A program made the position numbers and the translations under genes. Shown here piece by piece: positions 1 through 10,240 of a DNA stretch of 64,000 nt. The first letter of the stretch is position 1. Each line of letters starts with the position of its first letter. The notes beneath the pieces were generated by a model, which was not told where the DNA came from, ran no database searches, and was given only the letters and a program-made list of their open reading frames with translations. Origin of the DNA: Clarkia xantiana subsp. parviflora (Eukaryota > Streptophyta > Magnoliopsida > Myrtales > Onagraceae); NCBI GenBank assembly GCA_036873135.1, contig JAPTYO010000001.1, positions 43,114,774-43,178,773 of the forward strand. The letters run 5' to 3'.

Positions 1-1080
1 GATCCTAGTATGAACAGGGTAGTTCATGATCCCAAGTGTACATGCTGCTATGATTTACATGATAATTCTTCTGCTTTTTCTTCTTCATCCTACTCATCAT
101 CCTCAACTACATCATAGACAGCGTGTTTTCTGTTTCTTTTTTTCGGAGGATATCGGTTTGGTTCCTGAGGAATTATCCATGTATAGATATAATATCGTAA
201 TCATTTCAACAATCATAAGATAGCAAGTACAATTGATGGATTGTCGTCATAAGTAAATGGTTGGATGGACATAGATAGAACTCACTCTGATGAATGAGGT
301 TCGTCTCGTTTAGGAATTTCGTCGAACAGATGGTGGTAGAGTAGACAATCTTGATATATGTAGAAACTATGCACAATCGCATCGGCGTAGATTGGACAGA
401 CAAAGTACAGTGCCGTCGGGGACAGAATCAACAGAGATGTATCGCCATGAAGTAACTTCGTTTTGGACTGTTTTTTTGGCGCCATCAAGGATTCAAGAGG
501 CGGTAATCCACCGCTGTAGGCGAACAAAACATGCATGACTAGATTAATGTACAACCATTTCACTCCTAACCTCCACCTTAACCTGTTCCCAACAATCCAT
601 GCATGTCTAGTTTAATGTACAACCATTTCACTCCTAACCTCCACCTTATCAAAACCATTTTATCAAATTTTATTCTATTAATAATTAATTATACATACCC
701 CTCAAAAAAATTATTTGTATACTATTTAATTTGTTCTTTATTAAAAAATATAGTAGATGTTATTATTATGATTTTATCAACTATAATTATATAATTATAA
801 TCAGTAAGTCATTCTAAGACGTGCGTGAGTATAATAAATATTATTTTGTTACTTATACGTACGTGTAATTCACTCCACGCAATGCACGGGAATACACACT
901 AGTAAATTAATATTTTGAACAAAATATTTAAACATACAAAATAATTATTACTGCTTAATATATAAATTATATCCGTAAAGATGTTTAGGTAAAGATGTTT
1001 AGGATAAGTTGTAGAGTTTTATTCGTACTGTACATCTACAACGATGGTTATAGGCAATAATATTAGGTTCACACATTAGC
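1..1080. other. AT-rich intergenic DNA, no recognised gene
   Basis: I see no convincing gene here. A minus-strand open frame of 93 codons (282-563) has no family features I recognise and is probably chance. Positions about 531-649 hold a short direct duplication with a period of about 68 bp, containing the pyrimidine-rich stretch CACTCCTAACCTCCACC twice. The rest is A/T-rich with no element ends that I could pair. Confidence 0.6.
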
Positions 1081-1125
1081 TATGTACTATCTACTATCAT
1101 CTCCTCTAATCTTAGTGTTAACTCC

Positions 1126-1530
1126 ATGGCTAATGAAATCAAAGACAGTTACAATCCGATTAGGAGTGACGGCAAACCCCTGGTCCGTCTGTGTCAGCTC
1201 ATCGTGGTGGCCTCGATCGCCTGCGGAATTCAGTTTGGGTGGGCCCTATAGCTTTCCATTCTCACGCCCTTACGTACAAAACTCGGTGTCCCTCATGCGG
1301 TGACCTCCTTTATCTAGATCTGCGGGCCCATCTCCGGCCTTATCCTGCAACCCATTGTCGGCCACTTCAGTGACCACTGCAAATCCAGGTTCGGCCGCCG
1401 TCGTGCCTATATAGTCTCAGCAGCAGGGTGGGTCATCACCGTCGTGATTCTGATCGGCTTCGCCACCGACATTGGCCATCTATTCGGCGGCGACCCGCAT
1501 ATACTCGGCCATCTACTCCAACATTGGTCA
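1126..1530 (+). pseudogene. Sucrose transporter (SUT/SUC) 5' fragment, left arm
   Basis: From the ATG at 1126 the frame reads as the N-terminus of a plant sucrose/H+ symporter of the major facilitator superfamily: a short cytosolic lead, then a first membrane segment ending GIQFGWAL. The conserved block [14 protein letters not shown] follows, which is the cytoplasmic loop between helices 2 and 3 of this family, and then a third helix with [15 protein letters not shown] directly after GWAL and at least one change of frame before CGPISG break it. Sequence after about 1500 no longer matches the family. Family membership is clear. It is a fragment of roughly one fifth of a 500-aa transporter and cannot make a working protein. 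Confidence 0.88.
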
Positions 1531-1664
1531 TCTATTCGGCGACAGACTCGACAATGAGATGAATAGATGGCCATCTCATGGGAGTTGGGAGCTGTTGGCA
1601 TTTGGAGTCTATCTCTGAATAGATGGCCAATGTCGGAGTAGAGGCCAATGTCGGAGTAGATGGC

Positions 1665-2045
1665 CGAGTATATGCGGGTCGTCGCCGAATAGATGGCCAA
1701 TGTCGGTGGCGAAGCCGATCAGAATCACGGCGATGATGACCAACTCTGCTCCGGAGACTATGTAGGTCCGGCGGCGGCCGAACCTGGATTTGCAATGGTC
1801 ACTGAAGTGGCCGACAATGGTTACAGGATAAATCCGGAGATGGGCCCACAGATCCAAATGAAGGAGGTCGCCGCATGGGGGACACCGAGTTGTTGTACGT
1901 AAGGGGTGAGAAGGGAAAGCTGTAGGGCCCACCCGAACTGAATACCGCAGGCGATCGAAGCCACCACGATGAGCTGTCACAGCCGGACCAGGGATTTGTC
2001 GTCACTCCTAATCGGATTGTACCTGTCTTTGATTTCAATAGTCAT
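1665..2045 (-). pseudogene. Sucrose transporter (SUT/SUC) 5' fragment, right arm
   Basis: This is the inverted partner of the left-arm fragment. Reading the minus strand from the ATG at 2045, it keeps stretches the other arm has lost, including [13 protein letters not shown] and [11 protein letters not shown], typical of helix 1-2 of plant sucrose transporters, then SRFGRRR and [16 protein letters not shown]. It has its own stops (a TGA after SLVRL and a TAA after GFIL). Because the two arms carry different lesions, both have decayed since the duplication. No complete parental gene is present in the window. Confidence 0.88.
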
Positions 2046-2076
2046 GGAGTTAACAGTGAAATTAGAGGAGAAAGAT

Positions 2077-2626
2077 TGAGGGAGATGGCACTAACTATAT
2101 ATATATATAATGGCTTGTTCCAATTGAGAAGACGATATTACTTGTAATATAATATGTAAAAACATATTGCGTTTACTAACTATATATTTTTACCAATTTA
2201 AAATATGGAGGTTGTCCTCATTCCTAACGTTGCCAATTAGTTTCGCCACCTAAAGGTTGTGTTCACACCTAAACATTGCCAATTTCACTTTTACCGTTTT
2301 GCCACCTAACAATGCTTCAGTGTCAACCCACTAGGATTAGCTTTCGCAACTGTACACCGTCACACCGAACAAGTATCGTCTCCATGTTACAATTTCAAGT
2401 CTTACTGTAACGTGTGTTTTAGCGTACATGTTAGAATTCCTGCAACATATAATTCCCATATTTACCCTAACTAACTCTTATTAAGAGAAAAATTACTGAA
2501 TACACACCACTCGCAAAAACAAGGATATGAAGCCACCATATTCATGTACAAACTTTCTACTCACCAAACTTCACAAAAAATCACAAAATAATTCTTTCAA
2601 CTAAAAAAAAAAATTACACGTATTAA
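2077..2626. other. Intergenic, 3' flank of the ammonium transporter
   Basis: A/T-rich DNA lies between the sucrose-transporter hairpin and the stop codon of the ammonium transporter. It would hold that gene's 3' UTR (minus strand). A short TA microsatellite is at about 2097-2110. No other feature was seen. Confidence 0.5.
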
Positions 2627-5600
2627 TTACAAATTAATCGTAACACCCCTTCCCCCGGTCATATAATTAGCTGAATCCACATGACTATTCGCACCACCCG
2701 AAACATTAAACGGCTGCGCCGACGACCGAACATGACCTTGTCCGGAATTAACTGTCGGATCGAACTTATCTCCGTCACCCCAAAGAGCATAAGCTTCCTC
2801 GCCGTGAACCGCGTCGTCTCCGATCATGAGCTGCTCGTCCGGCATTCGTAGCGGCACAAATAGCTTTATCGTCAAACATATTATCGACGTGACGACAATG
2901 TTCCATACGATCACGAACGATGCGGCGACTATTTGTTTTAGGAACTGGGACCCGCCCGAGCCGCCGTAGAATGCGCCTCTTGAGTCGGGAATTGGGGACA
3001 TTAACTTGCATAGTTGGGGTTCGGCTAGGAGGCCGGTGCAGAGTCCTCCGAGGAGGCCAGCCACCGCGTGAGTGTGGAACACCCCCAAGGCGTCGTCAAC
3101 CTAGTTAATATATGTGAATGAGATATGAGATTATGGTAATAGTCGTTGGTTAATAATTCTTTTTCTTTTAGCTAGTGTGAAAAGAAATTACAATTTTCCA
3201 TGTGATGATGATTTTTTTTTCAATGTAAGACTTTTTAGAGCATTTCGGATGAAATTAAAATCAGATTGATCCGAAAAACTGATAAAATCGAACTAGTTCG
3301 AATAGAAAAACTGAATTCACAATATCCGGTTTGGATTTTAATCGAATTTTTCTAATCTAATTTGAATTTTTGGTCAGGTTTGGAGTTTGAGCTTTAAGAC
3401 TTGTGGGGATCAAACAAAATGTTATGTTAATTAAATATATATTATATTAGTTAAGATTAATTAATATGATTAATTAATTAATTAGTTTAACATAAATTGA
3501 AAATAGACACTTTAATTTATGAAAATAGTTTTTACTACTTTTATTTTGTAATTTATTTAATTGTATTAATGGACGTTATTTATTATTTTGATTTAATATA
3601 GTCTATAAAAATTATGAGTATTTTAAATGGTAGTTGCTAATTTTTGAATTTTCGATCTAAACCGTACTACAAATGGATGCTTTATTTTTCATCACGCATA
3701 TTTTTAATTGAGTATTTTTAAAGGAAAAATGGGTTTAAAAATATAAATACCCGATCGAAATAAGTAAAAAAACTGATCTTACTAATCTGATTGCACCCCT
3801 ATTAAATCATAATTTATTTATTTTTATAAATTTTATACGTATACGTATAACTAAATAATGTGGCATAACTTAGTAACTATTTAAAAATGAAAATTTATGC
3901 GTAGATTTGGATTTGATTTCATTTCTTAATTTGGGTGCCACCCGATTTATAAATTAATAAATATATCAATTAATTGGATCCGGATGTTAAGGTTTACCAC
4001 ATTAAATCCTACCTAATCTTCATTCATGCACCTCCAATATCTTTTCTCATTGTTATTTCTAGAAGTTTATGTTGACTTTTATTCAAAGGAGAATGCCGCC
4101 TACCACTTTCTCCCCAACTCTCAATTTTTCTTATGACCCAAGTCTTTCTATTGCAAGTCTTTCAATAATTTATTTTTTGGCCTTAGGTATTCAAATAAGC
4201 CATCTAATTAATTCCTTAACTTAAATAAATATATTTAAAGTGTATATATTATATTAAATGGTACCTTTTGTAGTAGAGCCGATTTCTTATGAAGAATCAT
4301 CATGGATACCCACGGTATGCTGCCGGACAGAATCCCCATCAGTATTGCAGCCCATGGCTGCACAAGTCCTGCAACATATAGTTAATAGTCAATAATCAAA
4401 TCGCTACATGCACTTATCATATTTTACAAATTACTATTCAAATTTTACTTTTTAAATTGTGTTACTTCAACCGAAACGCTACCATGTCATCTGATCGGTT
4501 AAAACTGGACGGAAAACGCCACGTGGAGCTAATTAGCGTGGATAACGTTCCCCTCTCAACTTTTAATTCTAAAAAAATGTAATTATTCTCGATTTGACAT
4601 TTTATGTTTTGCTCTCTCTAATTTTTTTTATTACTTTAATTTTTTGTACATAGTTCAATTCCCCCTCTAAAAAAATCATAGCTTTTTCTTTGTGCTCATG
4701 TGACTTGTTTTTGTGTAAATGACTAAATTACTCCTAATTGAGAAACAAATCGCTATCTACACACTAGCTGGTTTACAAATCGTTGCCTCAACTTTTAATA
4801 GTTTTTAAATTTCTCCCTCAATTTTGGATTTTACACCCAAAAAATTACCTTCATCGTGGTGTATTGATTGCCAAAGTGACGGATGTAACTTTTTGATCAA
4901 AAATCGAAAATTGAAGTGGCTAAATATAAAAAATTAACGTGCAAATAGCTATCTATAAAGAGAAATAATACATATTCCGACGGGAACATGCAAATACATT
5001 CTAACTGAGTTCGTTTAATAAATTGGTCTAAAAGTTGCTTAAAATTACAGAACACACTACACAGATTCAGTTGGAATGAGTCGGAACGTGTATCATATCT
5101 CATTTGTAAAATAGTCAAAATTTAGTTAGCGATTTAGTTACTAACCTATAATAAAATTAAATTCTCGATTGATTCTTTCAGTTTCTGCAATGAAAAATCA
5201 CAATTGTTAAAGCAGAAAATATATAAACACTGACCAGCCCCAGGAGTGATACAGGCAAGACCCGTCATCATTCCCTGAACAGCTCCGATGACGGAGGGTT
5301 TCCCGAAGAAGATAACGTCAAGCGATGTCCACACGAGGAGGCTCGTGGCGGCGCAAATATTGGTGTTGAGCACCGCCACTGAGGCGGCTACATTGGCCGC
5401 GTATGGAGCTCCGCCGTTGAATCCGGACCATCCCACCCAAAGCAGGCCGGCACCCGCCAACATGAGCAGAATGTTGTTCGGCGGAAATCTCTCCCTGTCG
5501 CTTTTTAGTCTCGGCCCAACCTATAATTTAATTAATTAACCAATAAAAAAATATAAACTAATCCAATTTAATTCCCAAGAAAACTAATCCAATTTGGTTT

Positions 5601-6739
5601 ACAAAGAGATTAAATCAATTAATTAATTAATTTCTTAAAAGTAGCGACAGGCTTGGCCACATGGTGGTGATTAAAATATGAAACTCCACTACTACCTTAT
5701 AACTCAACATAGTTTAATTACACTATTATATTTAAAAATAATTTAATTGCCCATTTTGTCAATTTTTATCTAAAATTGTCAGTTAAATCTTTTTAATTTG
5801 ATAAAATTAACTTTTTTTTTTCAAATATCTTAATTTAATATGTGTTCAAATTACCAACCAAAGAGTCCACATAGTCTGGATTTTTACAGTTTGATGAAAT
5901 TAGCACAAAAAAGAACATGTTTGTCGTAATAATATTTTTTTCCTAATATATAGTGGTGTAATATTAGGAAATATACTTTGACAAAAGAAATATTAGGAAA
6001 TATATTGTGATGTAATATTTTTTATTAAAGGATTGTATATACTATATACGACGTGAGTGACGTCAGAGACTGGGGTTGGTTAACAATAATAACATACCCA
6101 ATAAGCTGCAGTGAAGCCGCCGATGCCGGAGGCGAGATGGATGACATATCCGCCGGAGTAATCAATGACTCCCCAGTGGTACAGAAATCCGCCGCCCCAG
6201 AGACTATAAGCCACGACAGTGTACGAAAATATGAGCCACATCGGAACAAACGCCATCCACGCCTTGATGTTCATCCGACCAAGGACGGAGCCGGCGAGCA
6301 GAATCATCGTGATGGCGGCGAACGTGAACTGAAAGTACACCAGCGTGGCCATCGGATAAAACGGCTGGTCCAGCTGGTGTTTGACGGTGCCGTCGCTACG
6401 GAGCTTGTAGCTGGACGGGATGTTGGCGCGGCGGACGAGGTAATCTTGGCCGAGGGCAGGGGCGCCTTTGCCCCAGAAGGGGAGGAGCTCGTCGCCGAAG
6501 GCCATGCGGTAGGCGACGAGGACCCAGACGATGAGGACGGCAGCGAAGGCGTAGAGGGCCATGAAGGCGGAGTTGACGGCCCATTTCTTTTTGACGATGG
6601 AGGCGTAGAGGATGACGAGGCCCGGCATGCTCTGCATCGCCACCAGGGTGGAGGCGGTCATTTGCCATGCGTTGTCTCCTTTGTTCAGCCATTCTGGGAC
6701 CGCCGGCAAGTTCGGCTGGTAGGCTCCCGCCGCCGCCAT
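2627..6739 (-). CDS. AMT2: Ammonium transporter, AMT2 type
   Basis: High-affinity ammonium channel/transporter of the Amt/Mep/Rh family, expected in the plasma membrane. Four exons join in frame: 6739-6098, 5520-5235, 4368-4265 and 3100-2627, all with GT/AG borders, giving 501 aa. The N-terminus ([19 protein letters not shown]) and the C-terminal [14 protein letters not shown] are hallmarks of the AMT2 subfamily rather than AMT1. Pore residues of the family are present: Asp193 in DYSGGYVIH, His201 as the first of the twin histidines, GFNGG in exon 2 with the gate Phe, and FHTH in exon 4, whose second His (355) aligns with the other pore histidine. About eleven hydrophobic segments are visible. 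No stops or frameshifts. The ATG chosen is the only upstream Met in the frame. Introns 2 and 3 (0.87 and 1.16 kb) are A/T-rich and include relic repeat sequence. No partner genes lie nearby. Confidence 0.95.
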
Positions 6740-7009
6740 CGGTTGATGAGGGAGAGGGAGAGAGGATTGGGGAATTTAGAGTAGTTAGGGAAAATGGTGT
6801 GAAGGAAAGGAGACGACTTGACTAGACTATACTCAATAACAATGTATATTGTATACAATATTTTGAATGAATTCACATCTAATATATTGTAATTGTTGGA
6901 TATTTATCTCCTACCCCACTCTTTAATAGCTGTTAAGCAGATTTTGACACGTGTTTTTGCTGTAAATAATTTGTAGTTTTTTTTTTTTTTCTAAAACACT
7001 ATTAGGATT

Positions 7010-7283
7010 TAGGACTGGCAATTCGTACGGGTCGTGCGTGTTTGTGTCGTGCTAGTTTTGTGTCGTGTTCTGTGAGTCAGCCCAAACTCAGCCCAACACG
7101 GCCCAACATGAAAAATCTAGAATAAATTGAATAAAAAAAATATAAAAAATTTTAGACTAAAATTTTAAAATTATCGTGCTATATCGTGCTATCGTGTCGT
7201 GTCATCATTATCAAACTCAAACCCGCAATTTTCGTGTCGTGTTCGTATCGGCCCATCGTGCCGGGCCCAAATTGCCAGCCCTA
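7010..7283. mobile_element. hAT-like MITE, 274 bp
   Basis: The ends are TAGGACTGGCAATT on the left and AATTGCCAGCCCTA on the right, imperfect inverted repeats. They are flanked by a perfect 8-bp target duplication TTAGGATT (7002-7009 and 7284-7291), the size made by hAT transposases. The interior has CGTGTCGTG / GGCCCA repeats and no coding capacity. It sits about 270 bp upstream of the ammonium transporter start, in its likely promoter region. Confidence 0.85.
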
Positions 7284-7291
7284 TTAGGATT

Positions 7292-7940
7292 GGTGAACCC
7301 TATAAATGAAAGTATTAAATCTTAACGATGAGGCACGATCTGAGATATGAAGAGTCTGGCAGGAGATTTGTATCCGTAATTGTTCAGCACATAATCACTA
7401 ATTAATGACTAATCAATACGGTCAGCACATAATCACTGATTAATGATTAATCAATACAATGCAATTGTTCAGCATAATCATCTAAGTAACGGTATGTTAG
7501 AGGTTCAAATTCCGTTAAGACCAAAATTTTAGCCAATCTTTACACTAATAAATAAAAATATATTTAAAGTCGGCATGTTATCCCTTACGGACTGATCTGG
7601 TGTGAGTATTAATTAGTTTAGATATAAAATAAACATATTACCTATATATTTTTGTTACGTTTCTCTTTTGATATAAACGAATTATTACTTATGTTTCAGA
7701 AATGTTCTTAAGTGGTTACTTTGTTAAGTTTTCATTCAAATTTTCTTGAAACACTGATATTATAGTACCACACAAGTAAAAAAAAAAATGAAACGCAGAC
7801 GAAAATACATTATTTTAATCGTAATTATATTTTATTCATTGAATTCTTTAAAAAAATGTTTAAATTAAAAATTGAACTTACTAGTGTTTGATAATGAGAA
7901 TAAAATAAAATTGAAGAACATGAAAAATATACGCCGGCCA
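7292..7940. other. Intergenic A/T-rich DNA
   Basis: No gene was found. A short direct duplication around CAGCACATAATCACT/TAATGA (about 7385-7455) is visible; otherwise nothing. Confidence 0.5.
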
Positions 7941-7949
7941 TATCACTTA

Positions 7950-8457
7950 GGGAAAAGTATGTAAAACATGCAACATGTTTGAAAAAGATGGTTTTATAGA
8001 CAAATATGTTTTAAAACGTACAACATGTTTGAAAAAGATGGTTTTACGGACCAAAATGTTTTAAAATGTACAACAAGCTTACAAAATATGGTAAAATGGC
8101 GTATCGTCCACTTGTTTTCACTAGTCTCATTAAGTGGATCACGTTTTTAAAAAAATAATAATTATTATTATTAGTATCTACATCCATTATTAATAATTCT
8201 TACTATGTATAAATTAATTTCTTACTATAATTATTATTTTTTTCTTCTAAAAATGTGTTCCGCACGTGTCCATTTAATGAAACTATGGATAACAAGTTGA
8301 CGATATGTCATTTAAACATCTTTTGTAAGCTTGTTGTACATTTTAATACATATTTGTCCATAAAACCATCATTTTCAAACATGTTGTACATTTTAAAACA
8401 TATTGGTCCATAAAACCATCTTTTTCAAACATGTTGCATGTTTTACATACTTTTCCC
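7950..8457. mobile_element. Mutator-like MITE with long inverted arms, 508 bp
   Basis: The terminal inverted repeats begin GGGAAAAGTATGTAAAAC and extend about 140 bp inward on each side with internal duplication of an ACATGTTTGAAAAAGATGG-like motif. A perfect 9-bp target duplication TATCACTTA flanks it (7941-7949 and 8458-8466), diagnostic of Mutator-type insertion. The interior is A/T-rich and non-coding, so it needs a transposase from elsewhere. Confidence 0.92.
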
Positions 8458-8466
8458 TATCACTTA

Positions 8467-9769
8467 TATTATCAACCAATTACCATGTCACTTTTACATC
8501 TACCACTGTTAATCAACGTAACGTGGGAATCACAAATAGCAAAAACTTGAAGAAAAATTAACATTGGTAATAAAGTAGCAAAGATATGTAATTAGCGTTT
8601 GAATTAATAGTCCGTCTAAAGTGGTTTAACCCTTATGTCCCATATGTTAATAAATTCATCTTAATTATTTTACACAAAAGATTATATTTGTCGTTGTGGT
8701 GACTGCCATATATTTTATAATATCAATTTGTAAAACAATTTAGGAAGAACATAAGTTTACATAATAGGTAGCATCTAGTTATATTTTGTATATATACATA
8801 CTTTCAAAGTACGAAAATATATAGGACTTGTTTTTGCTAATACATTATTTATATAGTTATTAATTGCAATATATACTATACATAGCAAATCTTTATACAA
8901 TATTGTCACATCATACGACAAGTTGACTCATTTGCGAAGATGTGCAGGTGCTAAAGAGTTTGAACATGTCATGTCAGTTTTCATTTTAAACGACGTGGGT
9001 GGTGGCCTGGTGGGACCACCATTAACCACGGAGTCGGACAAGGTGGTACGGAGGGCGCAGCCCCATATGACCAGTCCTAATCCTTTCCATAATTGTCAAA
9101 CCCCACATATATATTTTTAATAATAATAAATATATTAATATAATAATTATCCAATTGTTAGCCGACATAGTAGTACACTCGAACAAATTGCTTTTATTTT
9201 TTAATTTGTAGTTTATAATAATTCTTATTTTAATAAAATTTGATTTTCATTAAAAAAAAAAAAATACTTCAGCCAATTGTTATTTTCTATTTTGCTTGTG
9301 AATAAATAATTAGACCCATAAAATAATCCATTCAATCTCAACGTAAATGGTTGTGTCATGATTACGTAGTTGACACGTAATTAAAAAAAGTAACTAGTAC
9401 TATTTTTTTACTTGAACATTAACTAATATTTAATTGAGAAATGATTTAAGTTCCGATTGAAGCAATCCTACAGGTTCCAACTGAGTCTATGTTAGAAAAA
9501 GAATTGAAGTTGATAGTCATTACCTGTCATGCCACCGTTTCTGCTTCGGAGCTTGGCGAAATGCTGATTTCAGAACTTATATCACTGTTGTATTTCTTTT
9601 AACTGTCTAAATATTAACTTATAAAACTTACTGCATTTTCATTCATTACGAAGTTAGCAATATATATATACATATAAATTGATTTAATTAGTACAATACT
9701 CAAATGAAACATTGAGGTAGCCATTTTAACTATTGGTCAAACATTTACAAGCAATTTGATAATTATTAA

Positions 9770-9819
<50 letters not shown>

Positions 9820-9822
9820 AGA
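8467..9822. other. Intergenic A/T-rich DNA
   Basis: No supported gene. A 65-codon open frame at 8923-9120 shows no family features. Ends in an (AT) microsatellite. Confidence 0.5.
9773..9816. repeat. (AT)n microsatellite
   Basis: About 22 uninterrupted AT units lie just before the 8-bp duplication of the hAT-like element. Likely length-polymorphic. Confidence 0.95.
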
Positions 9823-9830
9823 GTTGGAAC

Positions 9831-10232
9831 CAGTGTTATCAGAACCGGACCGGGGCCTGAACCGGCAGGGCCACCGGTTCCCGGTTCGGCCGGTCGGACC
9901 CGGTCCGAACCGGGTCCGACCGGTTTTAGTAAAAAAAATGCAAATTTGCATATCCTCTTTGTAAGTTAACCCTTATGTAGGTTTTAGTCCGGATCGGGGC
10001 CTGCCTCTCTATAAGTTTACCCTAAAAATGTTTTAATTTTTTTTTTTTTTTAATGAAAAGAGTCCGAACCGGCGAACCGGTGAACCGCCCGGTTCGCCCA
10101 AAACCGGCCGGTTCGGTGAAAACCGGACTTCAGAACCGGGTTCGCTTACATCCTCCGGAAATAAGCAAACCGGACCGGTGAGGGGTCCGGTTCCGGTCCG
10201 ACCGCCGGTCCGGTCCGGTTCTGATAACACTG
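9831..10232. mobile_element. hAT-like MITE, 402 bp, GGTCCGG-rich
   Basis: The inverted termini are CAGTGTTATCAGAACCGG and its complement at the right end. An 8-bp target duplication GTTGGAAC (9823-9830 and 10233-10240) is perfect. Both flanks inside are dense in CCGGTTC/GGTCCG motifs, making the element strongly GC-rich against its surroundings and able to fold back. Open frames inside are translations of the repeat, not genes. Confidence 0.9.
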
Positions 10233-10240
10233 GTTGGAAC

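Larger units (their letters stand above)
1097..2070. repeat. Long inverted repeat of sucrose-transporter sequence
   Basis: Two arms of about 400 bp (about 1097-1513 and 1668-2070) are reverse complements at roughly 90 percent identity by eye, separated by about 150 bp. The arms include the start codon and about 25 bp of upstream leader of the parent gene. The spacer has short repeats of ATAGATGGCCAATGTCGG. A transcript across it would fold into a long hairpin. No target duplication was found, so it was probably formed by inverted duplication of a gene fragment. Confidence 0.9.

Noticed and set aside
282..563. Minus-strand frame of 93 codons as the end of a gene
   Set aside because: I do not recognise it, it has no supporting splice sites or neighbours, and the length is within chance.
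3225..3800. Possible hAT element in intron 3 of the ammonium transporter
   Set aside because: The right side has GCACCCCTA, a common hAT end, but the left side does not pair with it and no 8-bp duplication was found.
6053..6784. Plus-strand open frame of 243 codons
   Set aside because: It is the antisense shadow of exon 1 of the ammonium transporter, has no family features, and the minus strand reads a clear Amt protein with splice sites.
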